Positions 1 to 8,800 of a stretch of 64,000 nucleotides of DNA are shown one piece after another; the first letter of the stretch is position 1; every line of letters starts with the position of its first letter. The notes beneath the pieces were generated by a model. It saw nothing but the letters and a program-made list of their open reading frames with translations, had not been told where the DNA came from and ran no database searches. This DNA comes from Adlercreutzia mucosicola DSM 19490 (GTDB taxonomy: Bacteria; Actinomycetota; Coriobacteriia; Coriobacteriales; Eggerthellaceae). A program made the position numbers and the translations under genes. The stretch covers positions 117,540 through 181,539 of the forward strand of contig NZ_AUGK01000006.1 in NCBI RefSeq assembly GCF_000422625.1. The letters are read 5' to 3'.

Positions 1-1
1 G

Positions 2-583
2 CGCATCCGCTCGCTCGTGTTCTCGACCGACCTGGCCGTTATCTGCCACTGCAACGCCGACGCGGTGCTGGCGGTGTACCCCTTCACCTGCCAGCCGGCC
101 ATCACCCAGGCGCTGGTGTCGGCGTCTCAGCGCCCGGTGCTCTGCGGCGTGGGCGGCTCCATCACCCAGGGGGAGCGCTGCGTCGAGGTGGCGCTCCATT
201 CCGAGATGCAGGGCGTGGCCGCCGTGGTGGTGAACACCTCCATTCCGCTGGATACGCTGAAGGGCCTGGTCGAGCGCGTGACGGTGCCCGTGGTGGTCAC
301 GGTGTGCGCCGCCGACGAGGTGGCCCAAAGCCAGATCGAGGCCGGGGTGACCATGGTGAACGTGGCCGCCGGGGCGCGCACGGCCGAAGTGGTGGCCGCC
401 CTGCGCGGGCGCTACCCCGAGCTGCCCATCATCGCCACGGGCGGTCCCACCGACGCCTCCATCGAGGCTACGGTGGCCGCCGGCGCCGATGCCGTCACCT
501 GGACGCCCCCCGACATCCGCCAGCTAGAGCGTGCCGTCATGGAGAAGGCGCGCCGCCTGGCTCACGGGCAGCAGCCGGCCTAG
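2..583 (+). CDS. TIM-barrel phosphate-binding enzyme (ThiE/KDPG aldolase-like), 5' partial
   Basis: The reading frame is open from the first full codon, so the gene probably starts before the window; an in-frame GTG at 17 has no convincing ribosome binding site. The 190-odd residues alternate beta-alpha units with a GVGGSIT loop near residue 50 and a C-terminal IIATGGPTDASI segment followed by AGADAVTWTPP. This is the usual phosphate-binding arrangement of small TIM barrels such as thiamine-phosphate synthase, KDPG aldolase and ManNAc-6-P epimerase. I do not recognise the exact enzyme, and no substrate can be assigned. It converges on the exopolyphosphatase gene on the other strand with a 13-base gap. 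Confidence 0.6.
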   Translation, partial: RIRSLVFSTDLAVICHCNADAVLAVYPFTCQPAITQALVSASQRPVLCGVGGSITQGERCVEVALHSEMQGVAAVVVNTSIPLDTLKGLVERVTVPVVVTVCAADEVAQSQIEAGVTMVNVAAGARTAEVVAALRGRYPELPIIATGGPTDASIEATVAAGADAVTWTPPDIRQLERAVMEKARRLAHGQQPA

Positions 584-596
584 GAAGAGAAGCACC

Positions 597-1529
597 CTAC
601 TTCTCCAGCATGCGCTCCATCAGGTAGCCCTCGCGGATGCCGTACTTGCAGACGGTGATGGTATCGGCGCCCAGCACCTCCATCACGGTGCGGGCGATCA
701 CCATGCCCGGCACCAGGGTGTGCACGCGGTCGGGGCAGGCCTTCACGGCGCTGTGGGCGAAGGCGGACCGGTCATGTTCTAGCCGATCGAACAGCCCGTC
801 GACGGCCGCGCGCTGCACCACGGGCGGCTTGGCGGGCAGCTCCAGGGCCTGGGCCTGCATCTTCGCGATGGCCCGCACCGAGCCCCCGATGCCGTAGAGT
901 TGCGGCGCCCGGTAGGCCGCCAGATCGTCCACCGCCGACAGATGGCCGTGCACGGCGTCGGCGATGGCGCGGCATTCCGCCGGCTCGGGCAGCACCAGGC
1001 TCACGAACTGAGCATAGGACGACACGCTGCCCTGGGGCAGGCTGATGCCCGTGCCGTGATGGTGCCGCGGCCTGCCCTCGCCGCTCAAGGCCGTCAGCTC
1101 GGTGGAGCCGCCGCCGATGTCGATCAGGGTGCCGGCTTCCAGGGGCTGGGCGATGGAGGCGCCGGCCCAGCCCAGATGCGCCTCCTCGGCGGCGCTCAGC
1201 ACGCGCACCGGGGTGTGGATGGCCTGCTCGATAGCCGCTACGGCCTCTTTGGTGTTGGTGCAGTTGCGCAAGACGGCCGTGGCGAAGATGTCCACGCGGT
1301 CGCAGTCGAGGTTGCGGGCGATCTTCAGGTGCTCTTCCAGCACGGCGGTGGCGCGGCGGATGCCGGCGTCGCCGAACACACCGTCGCTCACGTAGGCGGC
1401 CAGGCCCGCCATCTTCTTCTCGTCCACCAGGGCGCGGAAGGGCTTGGTGCCCTCTCCGCGGCGCTTCACCTCGTAGATGACGAGGCGCACTGAGTTAGAA
1501 CCGAGGTCGATCACGCCGAAGCGGGCCAT
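597..1529 (-). CDS. ppx: Ppx/GppA exopolyphosphatase family phosphatase
   Basis: 310 residues, the length of the short Ppx/GppA proteins of Actinobacteria. The N-terminus reads MARFGVIDLGSNSVRLVIYE, the phosphate-1 loop of the ASKHA fold; ATAVLRNCTN follows near residue 105, EEAHLGW near 135, and the second phosphate loop LIDIGGGSTEL near 160. A glycine-rich adenosine-type motif (YGIGGSVRAIAKM) lies near 215. The family hydrolyses inorganic polyphosphate or (p)ppGpp in the cytoplasm; which one applies here cannot be told. The start is an ATG preceded by AAAGGATCT. The gene is monocistronic: the next gene upstream (sortase) is separated by two hairpins. Confidence 0.88.
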   Translation of the reverse strand: MARFGVIDLGSNSVRLVIYEVKRRGEGTKPFRALVDEKKMAGLAAYVSDGVFGDAGIRRATAVLEEHLKIARNLDCDRVDIFATAVLRNCTNTKEAVAAIEQAIHTPVRVLSAAEEAHLGWAGASIAQPLEAGTLIDIGGGSTELTALSGEGRPRHHHGTGISLPQGSVSSYAQFVSLVLPEPAECRAIADAVHGHLSAVDDLAAYRAPQLYGIGGSVRAIAKMQAQALELPAKPPVVQRAAVDGLFDRLEHDRSAFAHSAVKACPDRVHTLVPGMVIARTVMEVLGADTITVCKYGIREGYLMERMLEK

Positions 1530-1691
1530 GGGCAGATCCTTTCGCTGGTCGTTATCGTTGTCGTCGCGGGGCCATGCGGGGCCATGCGAGTGCCGTGCCC
1601 GCGCCGTGCCCGCGCCGTGCGGGAAACCGCCGGCGCCTGCACGGCGCTGCGGCGGTTAGTGTAGCAGGAACAAGGCGGCGATGAGACGGCT

Positions 1692-1724
1692 CGCGCGCGG
1701 GTCGCGGCCGGCGACCCGCGCGCG
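1692..1724. other. Perfect 14-bp GC hairpin between sortase and ppx
   Basis: The arms CGCGCGCGGGTCGC (1692-1705) and GCGACCCGCGCGCG (1711-1724) pair perfectly around a 5-base loop. There is no T-run. It lies directly after the sortase terminator hairpin, upstream of ppx, and may reinforce termination or cap mRNA ends. Confidence 0.5.
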
Positions 1725-1730
1725 AAGAAA

Positions 1731-1758
1731 GCGGGCGCCCCCTCCCCGGGGCGCCCGC
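1731..1758 (-). terminator. Intrinsic terminator of the sortase gene
   Basis: The arms GCGGGCGCCCC (1731-1741) and GGGGCGCCCGC (1748-1758) form an 11-bp stem. Read on the minus strand it follows the sortase stop by 10 bases and runs into TTTCTT. Confidence 0.6.
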
Positions 1759-1768
1759 GGAATGGCGC

Positions 1769-2572
1769 CTAGTTGGCGATGACCACGCGGTAGTGGGCGT
1801 TGTCGCCGCAGCAGGTCTGCAGTATCACCGACTCGCCGTACTCGGTCACGCGGGACTGGATGTCTTCCCAATAGGTGCTGTCGGGCACGATGAACTCGTC
1901 CACCACATGGTAGGTGCGCGAGGTGCCGTCGCTGTCGCACACGGTGACGGGGTCGCCGTTCTTCAGGGTCATCACGCAGGTGAAGGACCCGGGATTATGG
2001 CCGATGAAATAGCCCCAGCTGCCGTCGGTGGTGCTGTCCGAGCCCATCCACAGCCCGGCGCCCGAGGTGGGGGCCGAGGCGGTTTCGAAGGAGTCCACGT
2101 AGGGCATGATGTCGCCGTTCACATCGATGGTGGCCGCCTTCATGGCGCCGTCCTCCACGGCGTCCTCATCGGTGAGCGCGTCGAGGGGATGGGCGACGTC
2201 CACCTCGGGAACATCGCTCGCGGCGGCATCGGTGTCGTCGCCGGTGGCATCGACCCGCGGCAGCGTGGCGGCCGGGGGCGCATCGTGGGCGGCGCTGTGG
2301 GCGGCGGCGATGTTGGCGCGGTTGGCTGCGGCCTGCAGGGCCAGCTCGTCGTGGAGCGCGTTGAACTCGGTGGCCATGGCCACGGCTTCCTCCTGATCCT
2401 CGTAGACGATGATGGAGACCACCTGCTTGGTGATCGAGGTGTCGGCGGCGGCATTGGGGATGGGTTTCATAGTGGGGGCCAGGGCCGGCTCCAGGGCGAA
2501 GGCCATGCCTCCGGCGAGGAAAAGCGCCGCTACGCTGGTGAGCGCGCCGGCAAGGACATGGGGGGCTTTCAT
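1769..2572 (-). CDS. Sortase-family transpeptidase
   Basis: 267 residues from ATG 2572, chosen because GAAAGGAAG lies just upstream; the frame stays open further upstream but shows no better site. Residues 1-25 (MKAPHVLAGAL...AGGMAFA) form a signal or anchor segment. A long alanine/aspartate-rich linker follows, and the last 100 residues carry the sortase signature: a candidate catalytic His in FIGHNPG, and ILQTCCGDNAHYRVV near the C-terminus, matching the family TLxTC...R pattern with Cys and Arg. Sortases join LPXTG proteins to the cell wall or to each other outside the membrane. The LPQTG protein at 5.9-9.7 kb is a possible substrate. The class is uncertain. A TATGAT-like -10 lies about 100 bases upstream. 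Confidence 0.7.
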   Translation of the reverse strand: MKAPHVLAGALTSVAALFLAGGMAFALEPALAPTMKPIPNAAADTSITKQVVSIIVYEDQEEAVAMATEFNALHDELALQAAANRANIAAAHSAAHDAPPAATLPRVDATGDDTDAAASDVPEVDVAHPLDALTDEDAVEDGAMKAATIDVNGDIMPYVDSFETASAPTSGAGLWMGSDSTTDGSWGYFIGHNPGSFTCVMTLKNGDPVTVCDSDGTSRTYHVVDEFIVPDSTYWEDIQSRVTEYGESVILQTCCGDNAHYRVVIAN

Positions 2573-2919
2573 GCTGCTTCCTTTCACGAGGCCTCTCGAC
2601 ATCGGTCGCGGACGGGCCTGCTGGTCGGCGAAACCCTCTCGTGACGCGGGCGGCGCCAAAGCGCTTCCCGTCACTGGCTATCATAGGGTGAGAAGGTAAG
2701 GAATTGGGCCTGATCTGGTGTTTGTTGGAGGTCCGTATGGCCTTCTTAACCTCTATGGAAGAAAGTCGCCATCCCGTGGCGCCGCTGTTGGGCCGCCGTT
2801 GCCCGCAATGGGTTCGGGCTCGGGCGCCATGCGCGGCGCGGTGCGAGCCATCGGAGGGGAAAGGGCCTGGCGGCGCCGTTCGGTATGCGGGCTTTTCGCG
2901 AAGAGTGGGCCCGGGTCCG

Positions 2920-2947
2920 TTGCGAGCGGGGCGGCCACCTCTATAAT
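2920..2947 (+). promoter_or_regulatory. Sigma-70-type promoter for the 3065 gene
   Basis: TTGCGA (2920-2925), a 16-base spacer and a consensus TATAAT (2942-2947). This predicts a start near 2954 and a leader of about 110 bases before the tail-anchored protein gene. The 390-base gap between 2675 and 3064 otherwise holds only spacer between divergent genes. Confidence 0.6.
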
Positions 2948-3064
2948 GGTTCAGCTTGACAATTTCAATGGACGCAACCGTGCGCATGAGGGGCACGCCC
3001 TCGGCGCGCTACCACCCCAAACGAGCTTCAAACGTAGGACAGACGAACAAGAGGTTGATCATCC

Positions 3065-3937
3065 ATGGGAACCTACCAAGACGATCGCGCTGGCGCCGCG
3101 CCCGGCGCTCCTGATTATCCGCAGCCCGAGGCTGTCCCCGCCCGCCCGCCCCAGGGTTCGCGCGGCAAGATCACTACGCGCCCTTCCCGTGAGAGCATTC
3201 TGCAATCCTACGCTTCCCAAGACGAGATGCGCGCCCGCAACGCGCGCCTGCGCTCTCAGCAGGCGGCCCAGTCGGTCGCGGCCAGCGCGGCCCAGCGCGA
3301 TGCCGATCGCGTGGCGCGCCAAGAAGCCCTGGCGGCCCAGCAGCGCGAGCAGGAGGCCCTGCGCGCCCAGCGCGAGGCCGAGCGCATGGCCCGTCGCGGC
3401 CAGGGGGCCGCACCCGCCCCGGCGCCGCGTCGCACCCGGGTGGTACCGCCCCTGTCATCCCAGGAAAGCTATGACCTCACCCGTTCTTCCATGGAAAGCT
3501 ACGAGCGCGCCCGCGCTTCCCGCGACGCGCTGTCGGAGACGCGCCGGGGCCGCGCTCTGAACCGCGAGGTCATCGACGGCCGCGGCAGCATCGACTCGCG
3601 CACCTTCAACGAGAGCCACCAGATCTCCGCCTACTCCCGCGACGATCGCGACCGCCCCGATCCCATGCTGGATACCGTGAGTGGCCGCACCAGTTGGCGT
3701 TCCCGCGCCGGCCAGGGCTTCGACGCGGCGCCCGAGGGCGGCATGGGGACCCACGGGCTGCCCCTGCGCCCGCGCTCTGCCGGCAACGTGGGCTTCTCCG
3801 GCGGTGTCATGAGCGGCCGTGCCGATTACGGCGCGCCTGCGGGCCCCTTGGCGGGAATTCCGCTGTTCTTGAAGGTGACGATTCCCATCATCGTTATCCT
3901 GCTCATCGTCATACTTTTCTTAGTGTTCTTCAAGTAA
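3065..3937 (+). CDS. Tail-anchored Arg/Ala/Gln-rich membrane protein, function unknown
   Basis: 290 residues. Residues 1-260 are hydrophilic and low in complexity: Pro/Ala-rich at first, then an Arg/Gln/Ala/Glu stretch (about 75-125) likely to form a charged helix or coiled coil, then Ser/Arg-rich sequence. One hydrophobic segment (KVTIPIIVILLIVILFLVFF) ends the protein, so it is probably C-tail anchored with its bulk in the cytoplasm. No family is recognised. It is followed 9 bases later by the CapA-like gene and probably cotranscribed, which hints at an envelope role, but that is only context. Confidence 0.65.
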   Translation: MGTYQDDRAGAAPGAPDYPQPEAVPARPPQGSRGKITTRPSRESILQSYASQDEMRARNARLRSQQAAQSVAASAAQRDADRVARQEALAAQQREQEALRAQREAERMARRGQGAAPAPAPRRTRVVPPLSSQESYDLTRSSMESYERARASRDALSETRRGRALNREVIDGRGSIDSRTFNESHQISAYSRDDRDRPDPMLDTVSGRTSWRSRAGQGFDAAPEGGMGTHGLPLRPRSAGNVGFSGGVMSGRADYGAPAGPLAGIPLFLKVTIPIIVILLIVILFLVFFK

Positions 3938-3946
3938 AGGCCCGTT

Positions 3947-5143
3947 ATGTACGCGAAACCGCATTGCCCGTCCCTCGTGAAAGTTTTCCTCGTCGTCGTG
4001 ATCGCCATCGAGTTGGCGCTCGTGGGGTTTTTGGCCTTCGGTCAGCCTTCGGAAGGGAAGGAGGGCGCGGCAGCGGGCGGTGGCTCCAACGAGCCGGCGG
4101 CTACTCAGCCCACCGCTGACCCGCAGCCCGCGGCCCCGGCCGAGGGGGAGGGTGCGGGCGAAGGCGAAGGGGGCGAGCCGGCACCCGAGCCCGTCACCCT
4201 GACCATCAGCTTCGCTGGCGATTGCACGCTGGGCGCGTCGCCCAAGTCGGATCCCGACTACAGCTTCAACGGGGTGTACGAGCAGGAGGGCGAGGATGCG
4301 TCCTACTTCCTGAAGAACGTGGCCGACCTGTTCGGTGCCGACGATCTTACCGTCGTGAACCTGGAGGGCACGCTGACCGAGAGCAAGGAATCGGCCGACA
4401 AGGACTACCCGTTCAAGGGCTCGCCGGCCTACGCGAAGGTGCTCAGCGGGTCGGGTGTGGACGCGGCCACGCTGGCCAACGATCATTCCCTCGACTATCG
4501 CGAGCAGGGCTACAACGACACCATCGAGACTCTGGATGCCGAAGGCGTGTCCACCTTCGGTTTCGGGCGCATCGCCTATCGCGACGTGAAGGGCGTGAAA
4601 GTGGCGCTCGTGGGCGCCTGCGCGCTGCCCGACAATCCGGCCGAGGACTACACCAAGGAGATGACCGACAACATCGCCCAGGCCAGGGCCGAGGGCGCAC
4701 AGCTGGTGGTGGTGTACGCGAACTGGGGCATCGAGAAGGATTACGTGCCCCAGGAATCCGATATGCGTCTGGGCCGGGCGGCTATCGACGCCGGCGCCGA
4801 TGTGGTGGTGGGCTCTCACCCCCATGTGGTGCAGGGCTGGGAAGTGTACAAGGGCCGCTATATCGTGTACAGCTTGGGCAACTTCTGCTATGGCGGCAAT
4901 TCCAATCCCAAGGACAAGGACTGCCTCATCTTCCAGGAGACCTTCACCGTGACCGGTACCGAGGTGGCTCCCGCCACTGAAAATGACGTGAAGTTCATTG
5001 CCTGCTCGGTGTCGTCCTCTTCGAAGCGCAACAACTACCAGCCCACCCTGGCCGAGGGCGAAGACGCTGAGCGCATCCTGGCCAAGGTGCAAGAATCCAC
5101 CGACAAGATAGCCGCAATGGCCGCCAACCTAGGAAGCGAGTAG
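3947..5143 (+). CDS. CapA-family (poly-gamma-glutamate synthesis type) metallophosphatase-like protein
   Basis: 398 residues. An N-terminal membrane anchor (VFLVVVIAIELALVGFLAF, about 11-30) is followed by a Gly/Ala/Glu/Pro spacer (35-80) and a CapA domain starting at LTISFAGDCTLGA. Conserved CapA features visible are NLEG near 140, NDHSLDY (the usual NxH motif) near 180, and VVGSHPHVVQGWE near 285 followed by YSLGNFCYGG. CapA proteins are exported or surface-facing and take part in capsule or peptidoglycan-linked polymer handling; many homologues have no proven reaction. It lies 9 bases downstream of the tail-anchored protein gene, likely an operon. Confidence 0.85.
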   Translation: MYAKPHCPSLVKVFLVVVIAIELALVGFLAFGQPSEGKEGAAAGGGSNEPAATQPTADPQPAAPAEGEGAGEGEGGEPAPEPVTLTISFAGDCTLGASPKSDPDYSFNGVYEQEGEDASYFLKNVADLFGADDLTVVNLEGTLTESKESADKDYPFKGSPAYAKVLSGSGVDAATLANDHSLDYREQGYNDTIETLDAEGVSTFGFGRIAYRDVKGVKVALVGACALPDNPAEDYTKEMTDNIAQARAEGAQLVVVYANWGIEKDYVPQESDMRLGRAAIDAGADVVVGSHPHVVQGWEVYKGRYIVYSLGNFCYGGNSNPKDKDCLIFQETFTVTGTEVAPATENDVKFIACSVSSSSKRNNYQPTLAEGEDAERILAKVQESTDKIAAMAANLGSE

Positions 5144-5170
5144 GGAGGCGTTTCCAACCTGCATCTCGCT

Positions 5171-5190
5171 ACCGGCAGCTTGCTGCCGGT
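5171..5190. other. Hairpin after the capA-like gene
   Basis: ACCGGCAGCTTGCTGCCGGT is a 9-bp stem with a 2-base loop, 28 bases after the stop. It has no T-run, so it may be an mRNA 3' end stabiliser rather than a terminator. Confidence 0.4.
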
Positions 5191-5213
5191 AGCCCGCAAC
5201 CGGCAGCTCCCAT

Positions 5214-5282
5214 GTAGGGGCGGGCTTGAGCCCGCCCGCAAGTGCGGTGCCTTCGTAGGGGCGGGCTCAAGCCCGCCCGCAA
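5214..5282. repeat. Two tandem REP-like palindromes (GTAGGGGCGGGCT family)
   Basis: Two copies of a self-complementary unit with core GGGCGGGCTNNAGCCCGCCC lie at 5214-5241 and 5255-5282, in the same orientation. Related units occur at 23.7 and 24.8 kb. The rest of the gap 5144-5646 shows no gene; only weak overlapping reading frames are seen. Confidence 0.7.
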
Positions 5283-5588
5283 CTTCGTAAGCGCCGCGGC
5301 CTGGGCCGGGAAGTGGCCACGGTCGGTAGGGGCTTCTCTTTTTGCGTGAAATCGCCAGTTATGAGCGTCTGGGGGATGCGGCGAGCTTGACTGAGTGGCT
5401 GTCGAATGCAAACCCCCAGGTCGAAAGGGCTCGCGTCGGTACTGAGAGGTGAGGAAGCTTTATCGGGACGCTCATAGCTGGCGATCTCGTGCAGAAACGA
5501 GGCTTCTGTCTGTCTGGGCGTCTTCGCGGGAAGGGGCGCTCGGGTTTTTTGCGAATGAGATGCAGTGAAGATTTCTGTCGTAGAGAAA

Positions 5589-5607
5589 GGGCCCCGGGAG
5601 GGGGCCC
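5589..5607 (-). terminator. Probable terminator of the LPXTG protein operon
   Basis: The arms GGGCCCC (5589-5595) and GGGGCCC (5601-5607) are followed on the minus strand by TTTCTCT, about 40 bases beyond the stop of the small membrane protein gene. Confidence 0.45.
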
Positions 5608-5646
5608 AAAGACGAAGAGGTTGGATTGTCGCCTGCGATTCGGGCG

Positions 5647-5898
5647 TTAGCGCATCCGGGGGCGCCCTCGGCTGGTTTCGCGGCGGCCGGGCCGGCGATG
5701 AATGACAAAAGCCCACGCGCCGACAACGAGAATGGTAGCGCTGGCCCATAACCAGTCGAGGGGACAGATGCGCAGGGCGGCCAGGGCGATGGCCGCCAGC
5801 GCCACCACCCCGAAGACGAGGTGGTCGAGGGGTTTCAGGCCGCTTCTCTTCCCGGGGTCCGCGGCGGGGCAGTCGGGTGCGGTGCTACGCGGTTTCAT
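5647..5898 (-). CDS. Small two-TM membrane protein
   Basis: 83 residues with two hydrophobic helices (about 27-45 and 48-66) and a short Arg-rich C-terminal tail, so the tail is probably cytoplasmic. No family is recognised. The start ATG lies inside the last codons of the upstream LPXTG gene (14-base overlap) and is preceded by AAAGGAGCCCCT, so translation is probably coupled. Its link to the surface protein suggests a helper in export or anchoring, but nothing in the sequence proves it. Confidence 0.6.
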   Translation of the reverse strand: MKPRSTAPDCPAADPGKRSGLKPLDHLVFGVVALAAIALAALRICPLDWLWASATILVVGAWAFVIHRRPGRRETSRGRPRMR

Positions 5899-8800
5899 AG
5901 GGGCTCCTTTCGCGGGCGTCCTTTTCCTGGCGCAGGCGCATGAGGGCGTAGGCGCTCGCCAGCAGCATCAGTAGAACGAACATCATGTGCAGCGGGCAGG
6001 TGCCGAAGGGGCCGCCGGTCTGGGGCAGCTGGTGCAGGCGGCTCACCCATTCCGAGGGCTTCACTTTGCCGCTTGCGTTGTTGCCCGCGCCCGAGCCTCC
6101 GTTGTCGTTGCTGCCGCCGTCGCCGCTGCTGGACACCGAGCCGCCCGCACCGCCGCGCTGCACCTCGTAGGTGAGGTGAATGAGCGTGGTATTGCCCGCA
6201 GAATCGGTGATCAGCTGCTCGGCGTGCCACGTGCCGGGTTGAGAGCGGTCAATGGCATCCACGGCGGTGCCACCTTCGTCGGTCAGGTGCATGGGGCCGG
6301 CGGTCAGCTTACCGTCGGCCAGGGCGCTGGCAAGCTGGTAGCGCTCGGCGAACAGGGCCTCCATGACGGCCGGCGTGGCGGGTTCGCTATGAGTGCCCAC
6401 CACCACATGGTCGTTCACCACGGAATGGGTGAGGCCCGTTTCGGGGTCCACGGTGGAAGAGGCGGGCGGCAGCGGCGTAGGTGTGCCGCCGGGGTTGCCG
6501 CCGTCGCCGGTGCCGTCGCCGGGTTTCACGTTCACGGTGGGCGCGTCGGATACCACCAGATAGCGTAGGTGCACGGTGACGGTGTTGCCGTTGGCATCGG
6601 CCACCTTATAGGTGATGCGCCACGAGCCAGGGCGGGAAAGGTCGATGGACGAGACGGCGCGGCCCTGGGCATCGTTGAGGTGCAGGGCCACTTCGGTCAT
6701 GGCCCCGCCGCCCTCGGGCGTGAAGGCGTAGCGGCGCTCCATCAGGCTGCGGGCGTCGGCCGGGGAGAGGGACTTGCCCGGCTGCACTTTCACGCGCATC
6801 TCGTCGTTGATGTCGGCGTGCTGGGTGCCGTCGGGATCCACGCGCGGCGGGGTTGCGGGATCGATAGGGCGCGGGCGCGGGTTCAGCGGGTCGTCGCCGG
6901 GTTGCGGGTTGGGGTCGGTGCCGGGGTCGGGCGTGACCACCACGCCGGGCACCCGCGAGCTGATCAGGTGGTAGGTGAGGCGCACGGTGGTGGTGTTGCC
7001 GTCTGCGTCACGCACCAGGTAGGTGATCAGGTAGTCGGCGGCCCGGGACAGGTCGATGGCCGAGACGGCGTTGCCCGCGGCGTTCTTCATCGACTGCACC
7101 GTGAGGGTGACGCCGTCGCCGCCGTCCACGTCGGAGAGGGCGAAGTGGCGGCGCAGCAGGGCCTCGGCCCCGTCGGCGCCCATGGTGCCGTGGGACACGG
7201 CCTCGGTCACCTCGCAGGACACCTCCGCTGATTGCGTGCCGTCGGGACGGGTGGAAACGGGCCCAGTGGGCTCCAGCGCGTCGCCCGGCTGCTGGGGGCC
7301 ATCCGGATCGGAGGGGTCCACCGGCTCCCACGGGCTGATGACGGGGCAGCTGTCCCGGGTGGTGCGGTAGTGCAGCAGAATGGTGGTGGTGTTGCCCTGG
7401 GAGTCGGTGATCACGCGCTTGACGGTGCACGTCCCGGGCGACTTCGTGTCGAAGGAGGCGATGGGGTTGCCCGCGGCGTCCAGCAGCTCGTCGGTCTGCG
7501 TGGTCGGTGCCGATGTGGATGCCGAGGCGTAGCGGTAGTCCATCATGGCGCTCGCCTCGGACTTCTCCAGCAGGCCCCCGAAGGGCGGCGCGGCCGGGTC
7601 GATCATCTCGGTCACCGTCTCCTCGATCACGGCGTGCTTCAGGCCCTCGCCGTCCTCGGTGACGGTGGGCGTGGGCACGGGGTCGGAAGGATCCAGCTCG
7701 GGGCCCGCCTGTGCCGGCGGATTCGGGCCCGCCGGATCGGGGCGCTCAACGCTGGGCGGGTCGGTGTCGCCCACCTTCAGCATGGCGTCGGCCGGCGTGA
7801 GGTTGCCGGCGGCGTCCTCGGCCCGGTAGTAGCCGTTGGGCAGCTTGCCGACGGCCTGGGTGGCCTTGCCGTCGCCGTCGGTCAGATCGAACTCGCGGAA
7901 CACCGACGAGCGGCTTCCCGACGCCACGGTGCCCGACGAGTCGGTGCGGTGCAGCCGCCAGATGCCCGACGTGGCCTTCGACGAGTCGGACGGCACGTCG
8001 GTGAGCGTGTACGCCAGCGCCCCGCCGCCCTCGATGCGCGGCGCCGAGGTGTCGATCTTCACCTTGCCCGCCTTCTGCACCGACACCGCGCCCGTGGAGC
8101 TGTTGCGCGCCTGGGCGCCGAGGTCGATGCCGGCGGTGTCGGGCGTGCGCGTCCACGACGGGTCGGCCCTCGTGAGCGACTTCGCGCCGCCCTCCGAGGG
8201 AGTCAGCTCCATGACGTCGTAGTCCCCGGGGTAGAAGGTGACGGTGACCGGAGACGTGTTCCACCCGTTCGCATTGGCAGCGGGCAGCCGCGTGTAGTGC
8301 CAATCCTTGCCAGGGGTGCCCCAGCTGGATGGATCATTGGGATCTGCGTCACCGGGAGCAGAAACGAGAGGGCGTTCGGCGACTAGCTCGACGGTGTGGG
8401 GGAAGGTCCCGCCGAACGAATCTTCGACGAGCTCTTGCGAAAGCACCACCGCCCCTCCGTGGGCGCCGGTCACTTCTGCTTCCCATGTAACGATGGTTGA
8501 CTGCGTGCCTTTCAATATGACGGGAACGCCGTCGCCTCCGATGGTTGCAGACGGGGCGGGTGTGTCGTTGATGCTGACGGAGCCTGCAACAAAGGAGAGG
8601 CCTTGAGTGGGATGCTCATCTGTGTTCATAAGCTTCACGTGCATGGGGTACTGTTCTTCGTATCCGCCTGATGCGGCCGCATTATTCGCGTTTCCTACCG
8701 CGCATTCGACGCGCAATCTCTCGCCTGGTGCAACTACATCGTCTTTCCCTATTTCCGTTCCGTCGATTCGACTGAGTTTTACGTAACGCACTTCGGGAGA

